DNA of 50,203 bases from Catenulispora sp. (GCA_013362315.1 JABFWL010000285.1:1-50203), one strand, 5' to 3'. Shown: positions 1-8,888, counted from the first letter of the stretch. A program made the numbers and translations. Notes: generated by a model not told the origin, from the sequence alone.

Positions 1-144
1 GAACAAGTCGATCAGCGCCCGATCCGCCGCCACCGCCCGGTGCGACGATCAGGACCCCGGCCCGATTGCCGGTCCCGCGCCACGATCGCAGCCTGATATA
101 GCGCGCTGATAGCGCGCTCTGCTCCACGCCGTCGATGACTGCAG
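1..144. other. Non-coding window edge with a short direct repeat
   Basis: No supportable gene is seen here. Near 97-120 the palindrome AGCGCGCT occurs twice, 11 bp apart, inside a short direct repeat. It lies 3' of the minus-strand gene that ends at 145, so it may belong to its terminator region, but no clear stem with a T-run is visible. Confidence 0.4.
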
Positions 145-1737
145 TTACTGCCGCCGTCCGGTGATCTGCGCCTTGTATTCACGGCTGTCGCACAGGCCGC
201 CGTAGCCGACGACGTCGATGGCGCCGTCCAGTGTCCCGTCGGCGTTGGTGCGGACGATCATGCCGCCGGTCCGGACGTAGTACACACAGGCCGTGATGCC
301 TCCGTACTCGTTGAAGATGTTGTTCTGCGTGGCGGCGATGTTCGCGTCCGGCTGGAAGAGCACCGTGGTGCCCTGGACCGTGACGGTTCCCATGTCCAGT
401 CCCGCGGCGGTGGCGGCCGGGTGGCAGGCCGAGTTGCTGCCGTTCCAGATGGCGCCGACGTCCGGGAAGGCGGCGGGGTTGCCGGAGACCAGGCAGACGT
501 CGAGCGGGTTCACGCCGTTCTCGGTGCCGACGGTGGTGATCGTCGGCCGCAGCGTCAGGGTGCCGGTCCGCTGGAAGCTGCTGAGGCCGACCGTGCCGGT
601 GATCGTCACCGTGTAGCTCCCGAGCGCGGGTCCGCTCGGCGCGGGTCCCCCGGGCGGGGTCACGCCGGGCGCCGCCAGCTCGGACAGCAGTCCGTCGCTG
701 ATGGCACCCGGTCCGCCGGCCACGTCGCCGGCGGTGAGACGTCCGCTCGCGGCGGCCAGCCACGCCATGGTCGCGGACCCGGCCTGCGTCGGCGAGTCGG
801 TGAGCAGCAGCGGCTCGTGGTGGACGCCGGCCAGGACGCCGAGTGCCAGGGCGTCCACGCCGCCGCCGGCGTTGTCGCCACGGGCGAAGGCGACCCGCGT
901 CGGGTCGAAGCCGGCGGTGCCCACGGCATAGTCGGCGATCGCCGCCGCGGTGGCGCCGCGGTCGCCGCCGGACAGCCGCTGGACGGTGACCCCGAGGTTG
1001 CGCAGCGAGTCCTCGACGGTCGTCGAAACCGCCGCAGGCCCGCCGAGCACCAGTACCTGCGTGATCCCGAGCCGCCGGATGGCCTCGGCGGCCTGCGGCG
1101 ACAACGACTTCGGGTCGCTCAGCAAGATCGGCAGCCCGGCGCCGGAGGCCACGGCCGAGCCGGCGAGCGCGTCGGGGAAGGTGGCGCCGGAGGCGAGCAG
1201 CGCGGTGGGCTTGCCCTCGACATGGCCGACCGCCGACGCCGGCGGCACCGTGGCGATCGCGAGCGAGGTGTCGTACCGCGACGCCCCGGCCTCCCGCGTC
1301 ACCTGCGTCACGCCCGGCACCGCGCGCAGCTGCGCCAGCACCTTCGCGTCCGCGGCGGCCTCGCCGCCGACGAGGTGGACATGGGTGGCACCGAGGGTGC
1401 GCAGCGTGGCGATGGTCTCGACGGGCAGCGCATGCGCCTCGGTGAGCAGGATCGGAGCCTTCAGATACCCGGCCAGGTAGCTGGCCGAAAGCGCGTCCGG
1501 GAACGACTGGCCGCCGGCCACGACGACGTTCGCGGCGCCGGCGGGGTAGGCGGCCACCGCCAGCGCGGCCGCGGTGCCGTAGCGGTCCGACCCCTGCCAG
1601 CGGGTCAAGGCGATCCCCGAGGCCGCGTGCGCCGCCGGGTCGTCGGCGACGACCGCGACCCCGGCCGCGGCCAGGGCCAGGGAGAGCAGGCGGACCAGGC
1701 GCCTGCGCGGGAAGTCTGCCGGGCTATGCGCGTTCAT
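145..1737 (-). CDS. Secreted protein with cell-wall-binding repeats (CWB2)
   Basis: A 530-residue secreted protein. It starts with an Arg-rich n-region and a hydrophobic stretch (about residues 12-38) that ends in an AHA-A-like cleavage site. Residues about 45-345 hold three cell-wall-binding repeat 2 (PF04122-type) units, recognisable by recurrent RWQGSDRYGTA/GGDRGATAAAI, FPDALA and LVGG/VLGGPAAV blocks. In Firmicutes such triplets bind anionic wall polymers. After a Pro/Gly linker (about 358-372) comes a distinct C-terminal domain of about 155 residues with four cysteines, which I do not recognise. The gene stands alone; the upstream sequence reads CTGGGGGCACG before ATG. A role at the cell surface is inferred, and the ligand is unknown. 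Confidence 0.75.
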   Translation of the reverse strand: MNAHSPADFPRRRLVRLLSLALAAAGVAVVADDPAAHAASGIALTRWQGSDRYGTAAALAVAAYPAGAANVVVAGGQSFPDALSASYLAGYLKAPILLTEAHALPVETIATLRTLGATHVHLVGGEAAADAKVLAQLRAVPGVTQVTREAGASRYDTSLAIATVPPASAVGHVEGKPTALLASGATFPDALAGSAVASGAGLPILLSDPKSLSPQAAEAIRRLGITQVLVLGGPAAVSTTVEDSLRNLGVTVQRLSGGDRGATAAAIADYAVGTAGFDPTRVAFARGDNAGGGVDALALGVLAGVHHEPLLLTDSPTQAGSATMAWLAAASGRLTAGDVAGGPGAISDGLLSELAAPGVTPPGGPAPSGPALGSYTVTITGTVGLSSFQRTGTLTLRPTITTVGTENGVNPLDVCLVSGNPAAFPDVGAIWNGSNSACHPAATAAGLDMGTVTVQGTTVLFQPDANIAATQNNIFNEYGGITACVYYVRTGGMIVRTNADGTLDGAIDVVGYGGLCDSREYKAQITGRRQ

Positions 1738-1935
1738 CGTGCCCCCAGGAGTGATGGCTTCGTTGCCAACCGATCCTGGGCCCTGCGCACCGGTGTGATG
1801 GTAAGGGAAAGGCCTGACATGCTTGCCCTCAGCGCGCCCGCCCGTGAGTCAGAGGTCGAATTCGAAGCCTGATGGCGCAGTGTGCCGCGGCTTTGAGTAT
1901 GGGGCGGGGTTCGGGAGCGCGGGTGCGGGCCGCCG

Positions 1936-2541
1936 TCAGCGCAGGTTCGGCGGATAGCGCACGACGAGGTCACCGCCGCGCAGCTGGCCGGTGACCTCGA
2001 TCCGCAGGTCCACGGGGTGGTTCGGGTCCTGCTGGCGCGGCCTGACCTTCAGCTCGCCCATGCGCACGATCACTTCGTCGGCCGCGACCACGATGCCCGG
2101 CCGGGTGATCAGCCGCAGGTCGCCGCCGATGCCGAGGTCCACGTCGATCACCAGCCGGTCGTGCGTCACCACCGCGTTGGTGAAGTCGAGTTCCGCGTTG
2201 CCGACCGTCAGCCTGATCTCCATGCGGCGCGGGACCACCCAGGTTCCGTTCCACTGAACCCGGCCGATGCGCTTCTCGATCCGCACCACGTCCTTGGTGG
2301 GGACCGGCAGATCCCTGCGCTGCGGCTGGTCCGGCAGGTCCCTGGTCAGCGTCGCCAGGTCACGCAGGGTTCGAGCGCCGAGCGCCGACTCCACCCGCTG
2401 GTCAAGCTCCTCGGGACTGAGCCGGCCCTCGGCCGCCGCGTCGCGGATGATGTCCACCACCTGTTCCCGGTCGGCGTGCGATGCCCGGATGTCCTCGGCA
2501 GATACCCGCCCCGTGTCATCGCCTGATGATTGTCGGTCCAT
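1936..2541 (-). CDS. DUF1707 (SHOCT-like) domain protein
   Basis: A protein of about 201 residues with an N-terminal DUF1707 domain: RASHADREQVVDIIRDAAAE, GRLSPEELDQRVESALGA and LATLTRDLP are typical blocks, at about residues 14-65. The rest (about 85-200) is beta-rich and resembles the LiaF/DUF2154-type C-terminal region often found behind DUF1707. There is no obvious membrane segment. I chose the ATG at 2541 because the family normally begins close to the domain. A start at 2619 is also open but adds 26 residues without family character. It is divergent from the pseudokinase gene and shares about 170 bp of promoter region with it. Function is unknown. Confidence 0.7.
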   Translation of the reverse strand: MDRQSSGDDTGRVSAEDIRASHADREQVVDIIRDAAAEGRLSPEELDQRVESALGARTLRDLATLTRDLPDQPQRRDLPVPTKDVVRIEKRIGRVQWNGTWVVPRRMEIRLTVGNAELDFTNAVVTHDRLVIDVDLGIGGDLRLITRPGIVVAADEVIVRMGELKVRPRQQDPNHPVDLRIEVTGQLRGGDLVVRYPPNLR

Positions 2542-2673
2542 GAAGCCAGCCTGTCCGATCTTTCGCGCGCTGCGCAACACCGAGCGGATATGTCGGGTCG
2601 CCGGGTCTGCGGCACCCACGGCGCGACGGCCGCGGATTCCGGCAAGTTATCAACATACGTGCACCTCCCCCGG

Positions 2674-2703
2674 CATAATGGTTCGCGTGTCTGACAGGGG
2701 AGA
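2674..2703 (+). promoter_or_regulatory. -10-like box and Shine-Dalgarno that set the pseudokinase start
   Basis: CATAAT at 2674-2679 resembles a -10 box and would place transcription near 2686. The upstream ATG at 2678 lies inside this box and so is unlikely to be the start. AGGGGAGA at 2696-2703 is a strong ribosome binding site 7 nt before TTG 2711. A leaderless GTG at 2687 is the alternative. Confidence 0.4.
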
Positions 2704-2710
2704 CAGCACC

Positions 2711-4066
2711 TTGACTACGTATTACCCATTGCAAGCCAGGGAGTACGTCCCGGGCCCCACGTTGCAGGAAGCCGTCGAGAAAGGCGGCCCCTTCGCGTCA
2801 CCATGGCTACGTGCCCTGGCTTCCGCTATAGCGGACGCGCTCATGACGATGCACGCGGCGGGCGTCGTCCATCGCGACCTGAAGCCCGCTACCGTCCTGC
2901 TCGGCCCGAACGGACCGCAGCTGACGAACACCGGCCAGGCCGCCGCTCTCAGCACGTCCGCATATATCTCCCCTGAGCAGGCTGACGGCCGTCCAGTACA
3001 AAGCGCCTCGGATGTCTTCGCCCTCGGCGCACTACTGGTCTTCGCGGCGACCGGCCGCCCGCCCTTCGGTGACGGCGCCCCGCTCGCGGTCCTGCAGCGG
3101 GTGGTCAACGACGTGCCGGACCTGACCGGGGTCTCCGAAGACGACCCGGAGCTGCGCTGGCTCATCCAGCAGTGTCTGGCCAAGGAGCCGAACGACCGCC
3201 CCTCGGCCGCGCGCCTCAGGGAAGTGCTTGGCGAAGTGCTCGGCGCCGTTCCGTGGGGACCGCCCGCCGGCGTCAACGCCATGGCCTACTCGTCTTACCC
3301 GTCCTACCCGCCGACGCGGGCCACCGGCCCGAAGGGAAAACGCGGCAAGCGGATCGCGGTGATCTCGGCGGCCACGGCAGCCGCACTCGCCACGGCCGCC
3401 ATAGCCGTCGCTGTCACCCAGGGCACCGGCAAGGATCAAACCGCCGCGAAGGGTTCCACGCGCGTCGGCGACCCGCTCGCCGGAGTCGACCCGGGCAGCG
3501 GAGCGTTCCCGGGCAGCGGCATCCACGCCGGCAACGGCTCCAGCGGCGGCCCGAGTCCCGACGGCAACAATCCGGCCGCGTCCAGTGGTTCGCCTGCAAG
3601 CCCCCCAGGCACGGCCGCCCCCGACCCCAGCGCCTCGACTTCCCACGGGCAGCCTTCCAGCAGCAAGCCCTCGCACAGTACCGTCGCGCCGACCACTTCT
3701 AAGACCTCTGCGGCGAAGCCCACCAGCAAGCCCACCTCGCCACCGCGATCGACGACGCCGCCCCCGGCCCACAAACCTCCGGCACCGCTGGCCGCGGGCG
3801 AGGTCAAGGTCGACATCCCGACCTGGTACCTGATGGCCACCATCGACGTCAGCTGGAACGCCCGCCCCGACGCCACCGGCTACATCGTGCACTTCACGGA
3901 GAGCGACGGGGACGACGAGAACATCTCGATCCCCGACCCCTGGTACTCGTACCAGGTCCGCAAGGGCGTCACCACCTGCGTCCAGGTCAAGGCCGTCAAC
4001 CAGTACGGCGAGTCGGCGTTCTCCCCGATGTACTGCGTCGACCCGGCCTCGCATGAGAGCCACTGA
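2711..4066 (+). CDS. Membrane-anchored Ser/Thr pseudokinase without N-lobe, plus fibronectin III-like domain
   Basis: About 451 residues. It begins at the kinase hinge (EYVPGPTLQEAVEKGG, residues 11-26), so the glycine loop, the VAIK lysine and helix C are absent. HRDLKP is kept (54-59), but the catalytic-loop Asn is Thr (PAT instead of PxN) and the DFG aspartate is missing: the region reads LTNTGQAAALSTSAYISPEQ, with a shortened activation segment. The SPEQ, SDVFALGALLVFAATG and DRPSA blocks of the C-lobe are normal. Then come a Lys/Arg-flanked membrane helix (about 214-236), a long Ser/Pro/Thr-rich linker, and a FN3-like domain (about 355-445) outside the cell. Catalysis is very unlikely; a scaffold or sensor role is inferred. 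The N-lobe does not appear upstream in another frame. Confidence 0.75.
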   Translation: MTTYYPLQAREYVPGPTLQEAVEKGGPFASPWLRALASAIADALMTMHAAGVVHRDLKPATVLLGPNGPQLTNTGQAAALSTSAYISPEQADGRPVQSASDVFALGALLVFAATGRPPFGDGAPLAVLQRVVNDVPDLTGVSEDDPELRWLIQQCLAKEPNDRPSAARLREVLGEVLGAVPWGPPAGVNAMAYSSYPSYPPTRATGPKGKRGKRIAVISAATAAALATAAIAVAVTQGTGKDQTAAKGSTRVGDPLAGVDPGSGAFPGSGIHAGNGSSGGPSPDGNNPAASSGSPASPPGTAAPDPSASTSHGQPSSSKPSHSTVAPTTSKTSAAKPTSKPTSPPRSTTPPPAHKPPAPLAAGEVKVDIPTWYLMATIDVSWNARPDATGYIVHFTESDGDDENISIPDPWYSYQVRKGVTTCVQVKAVNQYGESAFSPMYCVDPASHESH

Positions 4067-4135
4067 CGTGTGAGCCGCCGCCACCGGGGCGAGGGCAAGT
4101 AGCCACGCCGCAGACCGCCGACCGCCGGCGCGAAG

Positions 4136-4174
4136 TTGACGTACTTAGGTAAGCCTCACCTAAACTCTCAGCCA
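4136..4174 (+). promoter_or_regulatory. Iron-repressed, apparently leaderless promoter of the siderophore importer
   Basis: TTAGGTAAGCCTCACCTAA at 4145-4163 matches the DtxR/IdeR/DmdR iron-box consensus almost perfectly. A -35-like TTGACG (4136-4141) and a -10-like TAAACT (4161-4166) flank and overlap it. The predicted transcription start falls on or next to the A of ATG 4174, and there is no Shine-Dalgarno, so the message is probably leaderless. Binding of Fe(II)-repressor would block the promoter directly. Confidence 0.85.
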
Positions 4175-5208
4175 TGGTCACCACCGACCGGGCAGCGACC
4201 GCTGTCCCGGCTCCCCCGGCCGCGCGCCGCGTGCCCCCGCTGCTGGTCGCGGCGGTCGGCGGCGGCGCGTTGCTGATCTGCTGCGCGCTGAGCCTGGCAC
4301 TCGGCGCCCGCTCGATTCCGCTGTCCACAGTCATCAGTGCTTTGTCCGGTTCCGGGCGTGGTCCCGACGCCGACGTGGTGACCGGGCTAAGGGTGCCGCG
4401 GACGCTGATCGGGCTGACCGTCGGTGGGGCGCTCGGGGTGGCCGGGGCCGTGGCGCAGGGGGTGACGCGCAATGCGCTCGCCTCGCCGACCACGCTGGGC
4501 GTGAACGCCGGGGCCGGGTTCGCGGTGGTGGCGGCGATCTTCGTGCTGCATCTGGCGCGGCCGCTGGAGTTCATGTGGTTCGCGCTGGCGGGGGCGGCCG
4601 CGGCGGCGCTGCTGGTGTACGGGTTGGCGCAGCGGCCCGGCGACGCCGATCCGGTCCGGCTCGCGCTCAGCGGCACCGTGCTCACCGCGGTGCTGGCGTC
4701 GTGGACCACCGCGCTGATGCTGGCCAGTCAGCGCACGCTCGACGAGGCGCGGTTCTGGCTCGCCGGGTCGATCGGCGGCCGCGACGTGGCGGTGCTCGAG
4801 CGGGTACTCCCGTTTGTGGTCGCCGGACTGGTGCTGGCGTTCGCGGTCGCCCCCTCGCTCAACGCGCTGGCGCTCGGCGACGAGGCGGCGCACGCGCTCG
4901 GGGTGCCGGTGCCGCGGATCCGACTGCTGGGCGGGGCGTCGGTGGTCCTGTTGGCCGCCGGTTCGGTGGCGGTCGCCGGGCCCATCCCGTTCATCGGCTT
5001 GGCCGCTCCGCATCTGGTGCGGCCGCTGCTCGGCGCCGACCACCGCAGGCTCATCCCCGCGTGCCTGGTCACCGGGGCGACACTGCTGCTGGCCGCCGAT
5101 GTGCTCGGGCGGCTGATCGCCCGGCCTTCGGAGCTGGAGACGGGGATCGTGACCGCGTTCCTCGGGGCCCCGCTGCTTGCGGTGCTGGCGCGCCGGAGCG
5201 CGCGATGA
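4174..5208 (+). CDS. FecCD-family iron-siderophore ABC transporter permease (first subunit)
   Basis: A 344-residue polytopic permease with about ten hydrophobic helices. Family blocks are clear: LRVPRTLIGLTVGGALGVAG near residues 71-90, NALASPTTLGVNAGAGF after it, and GPIPFIGLAAPHLVRPLLGADHR near 270, which holds the ATPase coupling region. It forms the heterodimeric membrane channel with the next gene and imports a ferric siderophore delivered by the lipoprotein at 7196. It begins 10 bp after the iron box, so it heads an iron-repressed operon of four genes. Substrate (hydroxamate, catecholate or other) cannot be read from the sequence. Confidence 0.93.
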   Translation: MVTTDRAATAVPAPPAARRVPPLLVAAVGGGALLICCALSLALGARSIPLSTVISALSGSGRGPDADVVTGLRVPRTLIGLTVGGALGVAGAVAQGVTRNALASPTTLGVNAGAGFAVVAAIFVLHLARPLEFMWFALAGAAAAALLVYGLAQRPGDADPVRLALSGTVLTAVLASWTTALMLASQRTLDEARFWLAGSIGGRDVAVLERVLPFVVAGLVLAFAVAPSLNALALGDEAAHALGVPVPRIRLLGGASVVLLAAGSVAVAGPIPFIGLAAPHLVRPLLGADHRRLIPACLVTGATLLLAADVLGRLIARPSELETGIVTAFLGAPLLAVLARRSAR

Positions 5209-5281
5209 GTCCAGCCTTGGGCCTTGATCGCCGCACGACGCCGAACACCGGCGGCTACCCATGCTGACGCGCGGGAGCGCG

Positions 5282-6313
5282 ATGAACCAGCGCAGCGCGT
5301 TGACCATCGCCCGCCGCCGAGCGCTCCTGCTGTGCGCCACCTGTGCCGCGACGTTGGCAGCCCTCATCGGTACCGCCCTGAGCACCGGCGATATGCACAT
5401 CCCGTTTTTCACCGCGGTGCGTGCGTTGTTCGGCGCCGGGGACTCCGGCACCGTCCTGGTCGTCCAGCAGTTCCGCGCGCCGCGGGTGTTCGCCGCCGTG
5501 TTCGCCGGCGCCGCCTTGGCGGTCGCCGGGTCGATGACCCAGCGGTTGTTGCGCAATCCGTTGGCTTCGCCGGACGTCATCGGGGTCACCGGCGGGGCTT
5601 CGTGCGGTGCGGTGCTGATCCTGGCGACCGGCGGCATCCCGGCCGCGCTCACGCCGGTGGCGGCGGTCGCCGGCGGGCTGCTGGTCGCGGTGCTGCTCGG
5701 CGCCTCGGCCTGGCGGTCGCAGGTGTCTGTCACCCGGCTGGTGCTGGTCGGGGTGGCGCTGCAGCAGGGCCTGGCCGCGGTGGTGAACCTGATGATCGTG
5801 CGGTTCCCGCAGGAGTTGGCAAGTCAGGCGTTGCAGTGGTCGTCCGGGTCGCTCTACGGCCGCACCTGGACCGAGGTGTGGGTCGCGGGCGGGGCGATCG
5901 TGGTCGGCGGAGCGGTCGCGGCCCTGACACAGCGCCGGGTCGCCGTGCTCGACCTGGGCGAAGAGTCGGCCGGCGGGCTCGGCCTGGATCCGCGGCGGGC
6001 CCGGCTCGGGCTGCTGGTGCTGGCGGTACTGCTGGCTTCGCTGGCGGCGGCGCTGAGCGGGCCGATCGGCTTCGTCGCGCTGGTGGTGCCGCACCTGGTG
6101 CGCCGCCTGGCCGGACCGCCGACGCCGGCCACGCTCGCCCTCACCGCGCTGACCGGTGCGGTGCTGTTGCTGGGCGCCGACTACGTCGCCCTGAACCTGT
6201 TGCCGATCCGCGGTCTGCCCGCCGGCTCGGTCACCGCGACGCTGGGCGCGCCGTGGCTGTTGGTGCTGATGGCCCGCTCGAGGACCAAGCCCGTGCAAAG
6301 GACTCTGACATGA
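5282..6313 (+). CDS. FecCD-family iron-siderophore ABC transporter permease (second subunit)
   Basis: A 343-residue partner permease. It carries QFRAPRVFAAVFAGAALAVAG, NPLASPDVIGVTGGAS and GPIGFVALVVPHLVRRLAG, the same landmarks as its neighbour. The start at 5282 follows GCGGGAGCGCG at a fitting distance; an ATG at 5261 lacks a ribosome site. The stop overlaps the ATPase start (ATGA), so the two are translationally coupled. The gap of about 70 bp after the first permease holds no promoter that I can see. Confidence 0.92.
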   Translation: MNQRSALTIARRRALLLCATCAATLAALIGTALSTGDMHIPFFTAVRALFGAGDSGTVLVVQQFRAPRVFAAVFAGAALAVAGSMTQRLLRNPLASPDVIGVTGGASCGAVLILATGGIPAALTPVAAVAGGLLVAVLLGASAWRSQVSVTRLVLVGVALQQGLAAVVNLMIVRFPQELASQALQWSSGSLYGRTWTEVWVAGGAIVVGGAVAALTQRRVAVLDLGEESAGGLGLDPRRARLGLLVLAVLLASLAAALSGPIGFVALVVPHLVRRLAGPPTPATLALTALTGAVLLLGADYVALNLLPIRGLPAGSVTATLGAPWLLVLMARSRTKPVQRTLT

Positions 6314-7179
6314 GCGTTCCGACCACCGCTGCGGCGGCCCGCCTCGCGACGCGGGGACTCGATCTGCGCTATGGCGACCGAACCGTGGTGCGCGGCTTGG
6401 ATCTGGAGATCCCCGGCGACGCCGTGACCGCCATCGTCGGGCCCAATGCCTGCGGAAAATCGACGCTGCTGCGCGGCCTGGCCCGGCTGCTCGCACCGGC
6501 CGCGGGCACCGTCACGTTGGACGGCTCCGACATCCACCGCATCCCCGCTCGCACGCTCGCCAAGTCGCTCGGCCTGTTGCCGCAGCAGCCGGTGACTCCC
6601 GAGGCGATCACGGTCGAGGCGCTGGTGCGGCTCGGCCGGCATCCGCATCAGCGGTTGTTCGGTACGTGGTCGGGCTCCGACCAGGCGGCGGTCGAGCGCG
6701 CACTGGAGCGTACCGGGGCCGATGCGCTGCGCGACCGGCCGGTCGACCAGCTCTCGGGCGGGCAACGTCAGCGTGCGTGGATCGCTCTCGCGCTGGCTCA
6801 GGAAACGAACTTGCTGCTGCTCGACGAGCCGACCACGTTCCTGGATCTGCGGCACCAGCTCGACGTGCTGAATCTGGTCGCCGACCTGCGCGCCGACGCC
6901 GGCCGTACCGTCGTCATGGTCCTGCACGACCTCGGCCAGGCCGCACGGTACGCCGACCATCTGGTCGTGCTCCACGACGGCGGGCTGGCCGCCGCCGGTC
7001 CGCCCGGTGCGGTGCTGACCGCGGAACTGGTCGCGCAGGTCTTCGAGGTGCAGTGCCGCGTGGTGCCGGATCCGGAGACCGGCACGCCGCTCGTCGTCCC
7101 GTTGGCACGCCGCCGACCCGCGGGCCGTGCCGACCGGTCGCTCCGCGGCGAATCAGACCTTTGTCCCACAGCACACTGA
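6310..7179 (+). CDS. Iron-siderophore ABC transporter ATP-binding protein
   Basis: A 289-residue FepC/FhuC-type ATPase. Walker A is GPNACGKST (about residues 46-54; Ala-Cys replaces the commoner Gly-x before GKS), the signature is QLSGGQRQRAWIALALAQ, and Walker B is LLLLDEPTTFLDLRHQ, the TTFLD form typical of iron-complex importers; the H-loop is VLHDLGQA. It is cytosolic and energises the two permeases. It overlaps the upstream gene by 4 bp and is followed 16 bp later by the binding lipoprotein gene. Confidence 0.94.
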   Translation: MSVPTTAAAARLATRGLDLRYGDRTVVRGLDLEIPGDAVTAIVGPNACGKSTLLRGLARLLAPAAGTVTLDGSDIHRIPARTLAKSLGLLPQQPVTPEAITVEALVRLGRHPHQRLFGTWSGSDQAAVERALERTGADALRDRPVDQLSGGQRQRAWIALALAQETNLLLLDEPTTFLDLRHQLDVLNLVADLRADAGRTVVMVLHDLGQAARYADHLVVLHDGGLAAAGPPGAVLTAELVAQVFEVQCRVVPDPETGTPLVVPLARRRPAGRADRSLRGESDLCPTAH

Positions 7180-7195
7180 ACCCACCGAGGAACCG

Positions 7196-8209
7196 ATGAC
7201 CAAGCACCGCCTGTCCGCGACCCTGATCGCCACCGCCTCGGCCGCCACCCTGCTCGCCGGCTGCGGCAGCAGCACCTCCGGCACCTCCGGCAGCTCCGGC
7301 ACGACGCAGAACGCTGCTTCACACTCCGCCGCCGACGGCCCGGCCGCCGCCTTCCCCCGCAGCGTCAGGCACACGATGGGCACCGCCGAGATCAAAAGCC
7401 GGCCCCAGCGGGTGGTGGTGCTGGACAGCGGGGAGCTCGACGACGTCACGCTGCTCGGCGTCACCCCGGTCGGCGCCGTCTCCCCGCACCTGAAGAGCGA
7501 AGGCGGCTTCCCCTCCTACCTCGAGGACAAGATCGGCGGCACCGTGGACGTCGGGCCGATGACCGAGCCGAACCTGGAGCTGATCGCGTCGCTGAATCCG
7601 GATCTGATCCTGACCTCGAAGGTCCGGCACGAGAAGATCTACGCCAAGCTCACCGCGATCGCCCCGACCGTGATGGCCGAGACCACCGGCTTCCCGTGGA
7701 AGGCGAACCTGGCGCTGTACGCGCAGGCGCTGGGCCGGGAGACCGAGGCCAAGGCCGCGGTGGCGCGGTACGAGGCCCGGGCCGCGAAGCTCGGCGAGGC
7801 GATCAAGGCCAAGGACGGCGGCAGGATGCCGACGGTGTCGGTGGTCCGCTTCGTGGCCGGTCCGACGCGGCTGTATCAGAAGTCTTCGTTCAGCGGTGTG
7901 GTGCTGCAGGACGTGGGGCTGCCGCGACCGGCCGCGCAGGACGTGGACCAGACGATGCTGGAGATCAGCACCGAGCAGATCGGCGAGGCCGACGCCGATC
8001 TGGTGTTCGTCACGACCTCGGACGACCCGACGAAGACCAAGGAGTCCGAGGTGCAGGGCACGGCGGTGTGGAAGGACCTGCCGGCGGTGAAGGCCGGCCG
8101 GGTGTTCACCGTTCCGGACGAGACGTGGATGTCCGGGATCGGGGTGCAGGCCGCCGACCGGATGCTGCTGGACATCGCCAAGGCGGCCGGGGTCGACGCG
8201 CCGAAGTAG
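7196..8209 (+). CDS. Iron-siderophore substrate-binding lipoprotein
   Basis: A 337-residue FepB/FecB-type binding protein. The signal peptide ends in a lipobox LLAGC with the lipid-carrying Cys at residue 23, followed by a Gly/Ser/Thr-rich tether. The mature part has the class III two-lobe pattern (PQRVVVLDSGELDDVTLLGV, then NLELIASLNPDLILTS, and a C-lobe with WMSGIGVQAADRMLLDIAK). The ATG at 7196 is preceded by GAGGAACCG. It delivers the ferric siderophore to the permease pair. Its last 19 nt, including the stop, are duplicated directly downstream. Confidence 0.93.
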   Translation: MTKHRLSATLIATASAATLLAGCGSSTSGTSGSSGTTQNAASHSAADGPAAAFPRSVRHTMGTAEIKSRPQRVVVLDSGELDDVTLLGVTPVGAVSPHLKSEGGFPSYLEDKIGGTVDVGPMTEPNLELIASLNPDLILTSKVRHEKIYAKLTAIAPTVMAETTGFPWKANLALYAQALGRETEAKAAVARYEARAAKLGEAIKAKDGGRMPTVSVVRFVAGPTRLYQKSSFSGVVLQDVGLPRPAAQDVDQTMLEISTEQIGEADADLVFVTTSDDPTKTKESEVQGTAVWKDLPAVKAGRVFTVPDETWMSGIGVQAADRMLLDIAKAAGVDAPK

Positions 8210-8228
8210 GGTCGACGCGCCGAAATAG
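8191..8228. repeat. 19-bp tandem duplication across a stop codon
   Basis: GGTCGACGCGCCGAAGTAG at 8191-8209 is followed at once by a copy with one mismatch (8210-8228). Each copy ends in TAG. The first copy contains the last codons and the stop of the lipoprotein gene. It is a recent-looking slippage product. Confidence 0.8.
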
Positions 8229-8295
8229 ATCTTTCGCCGGGTTGCGGCGGCGCCATCACAAGGCGGCGCCATCGCCGCATCCGCCTCGCCGGTTG

Positions 8296-8757
8296 TCAGC
8301 CGCTCATCTTTCCGGTTGCCGGGGCACGCGCCGTCGCGGGGTCGAGGGCTTCGGCCAGCCGGGTCAGCCGCTCCTCGAAATCCGACCCCCCGCCGCCGAT
8401 CGCCTCCATGAGCTCCGCTTGGAGGCGCTCCAGGGATGCGGCCAGGCGGGTGTGCAGCTCGCGGCCGCGCTCGGTCAGGTAGACCAGGACCCGCCGCCGG
8501 TCGTTCGGATCGGCGCGGCGATAGATGAGGGTGTCGGCGACCATGCGGTCGGCCAGCTTGGTCGCGGTGGGTGCCGGCAGGAGGGCGAATTCGGCCAGCT
8601 CGGTCATCGGGTGCCCGTGGCCGTCGGTGAGCAGGGCGAGCACTCGCCATTGTTCGATGGAACAGTCCTCACCGTCCCAGGCCGCCGTGAGCCGGCGGAC
8701 GGCGCGGTTCTCGGCATAGCTGAGCAGGTGGAACAGGTCCCGCTGAGGCCCGGTCAT
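8296..8757 (-). CDS. MarR-family transcriptional regulator
   Basis: About 153 residues with a MarR winged-helix fold: LFHLLSYAENRAVRRLTAAW (dimer helix), EQWRVLALLTDGHGHPMTEL, then LPAPTATKLADRMVADTLIYRRADPNDRRRVLVYLTERGREL, the recognition helix and wing with the DxRD-like DPNDRR turn. The start at 8757 has GAGAGGAG upstream; an alternative start at 8796 would add 13 residues. It is convergent with the iron importer and divergent, over about 130 bp, from the amide-sensor gene, so it may control that gene and the nitrogen genes beyond. This is inference; no operator is obvious. Confidence 0.85.
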   Translation of the reverse strand: MTGPQRDLFHLLSYAENRAVRRLTAAWDGEDCSIEQWRVLALLTDGHGHPMTELAEFALLPAPTATKLADRMVADTLIYRRADPNDRRRVLVYLTERGRELHTRLAASLERLQAELMEAIGGGGSDFEERLTRLAEALDPATARAPATGKMSG

Positions 8758-8888
8758 GGCCGCTTCCGGCTCCTCTCGGACTCGATGGGCGGACAAGGGC
8801 TGGACGTGCGCGTTGCCGGGCGGTCAGGATAGCGGCTCACGCCTTGCGTACTTTTCGGCGCACCCATGATCCCACTCGAGGTGACCGT

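Noticed and set aside
421-1872. Long open frame on the plus strand opposite the cell-wall-binding gene
   Set aside because: Arg/Gly/Ala-rich translation without family character; it is the antisense shadow of a clear gene, as expected at this GC content.
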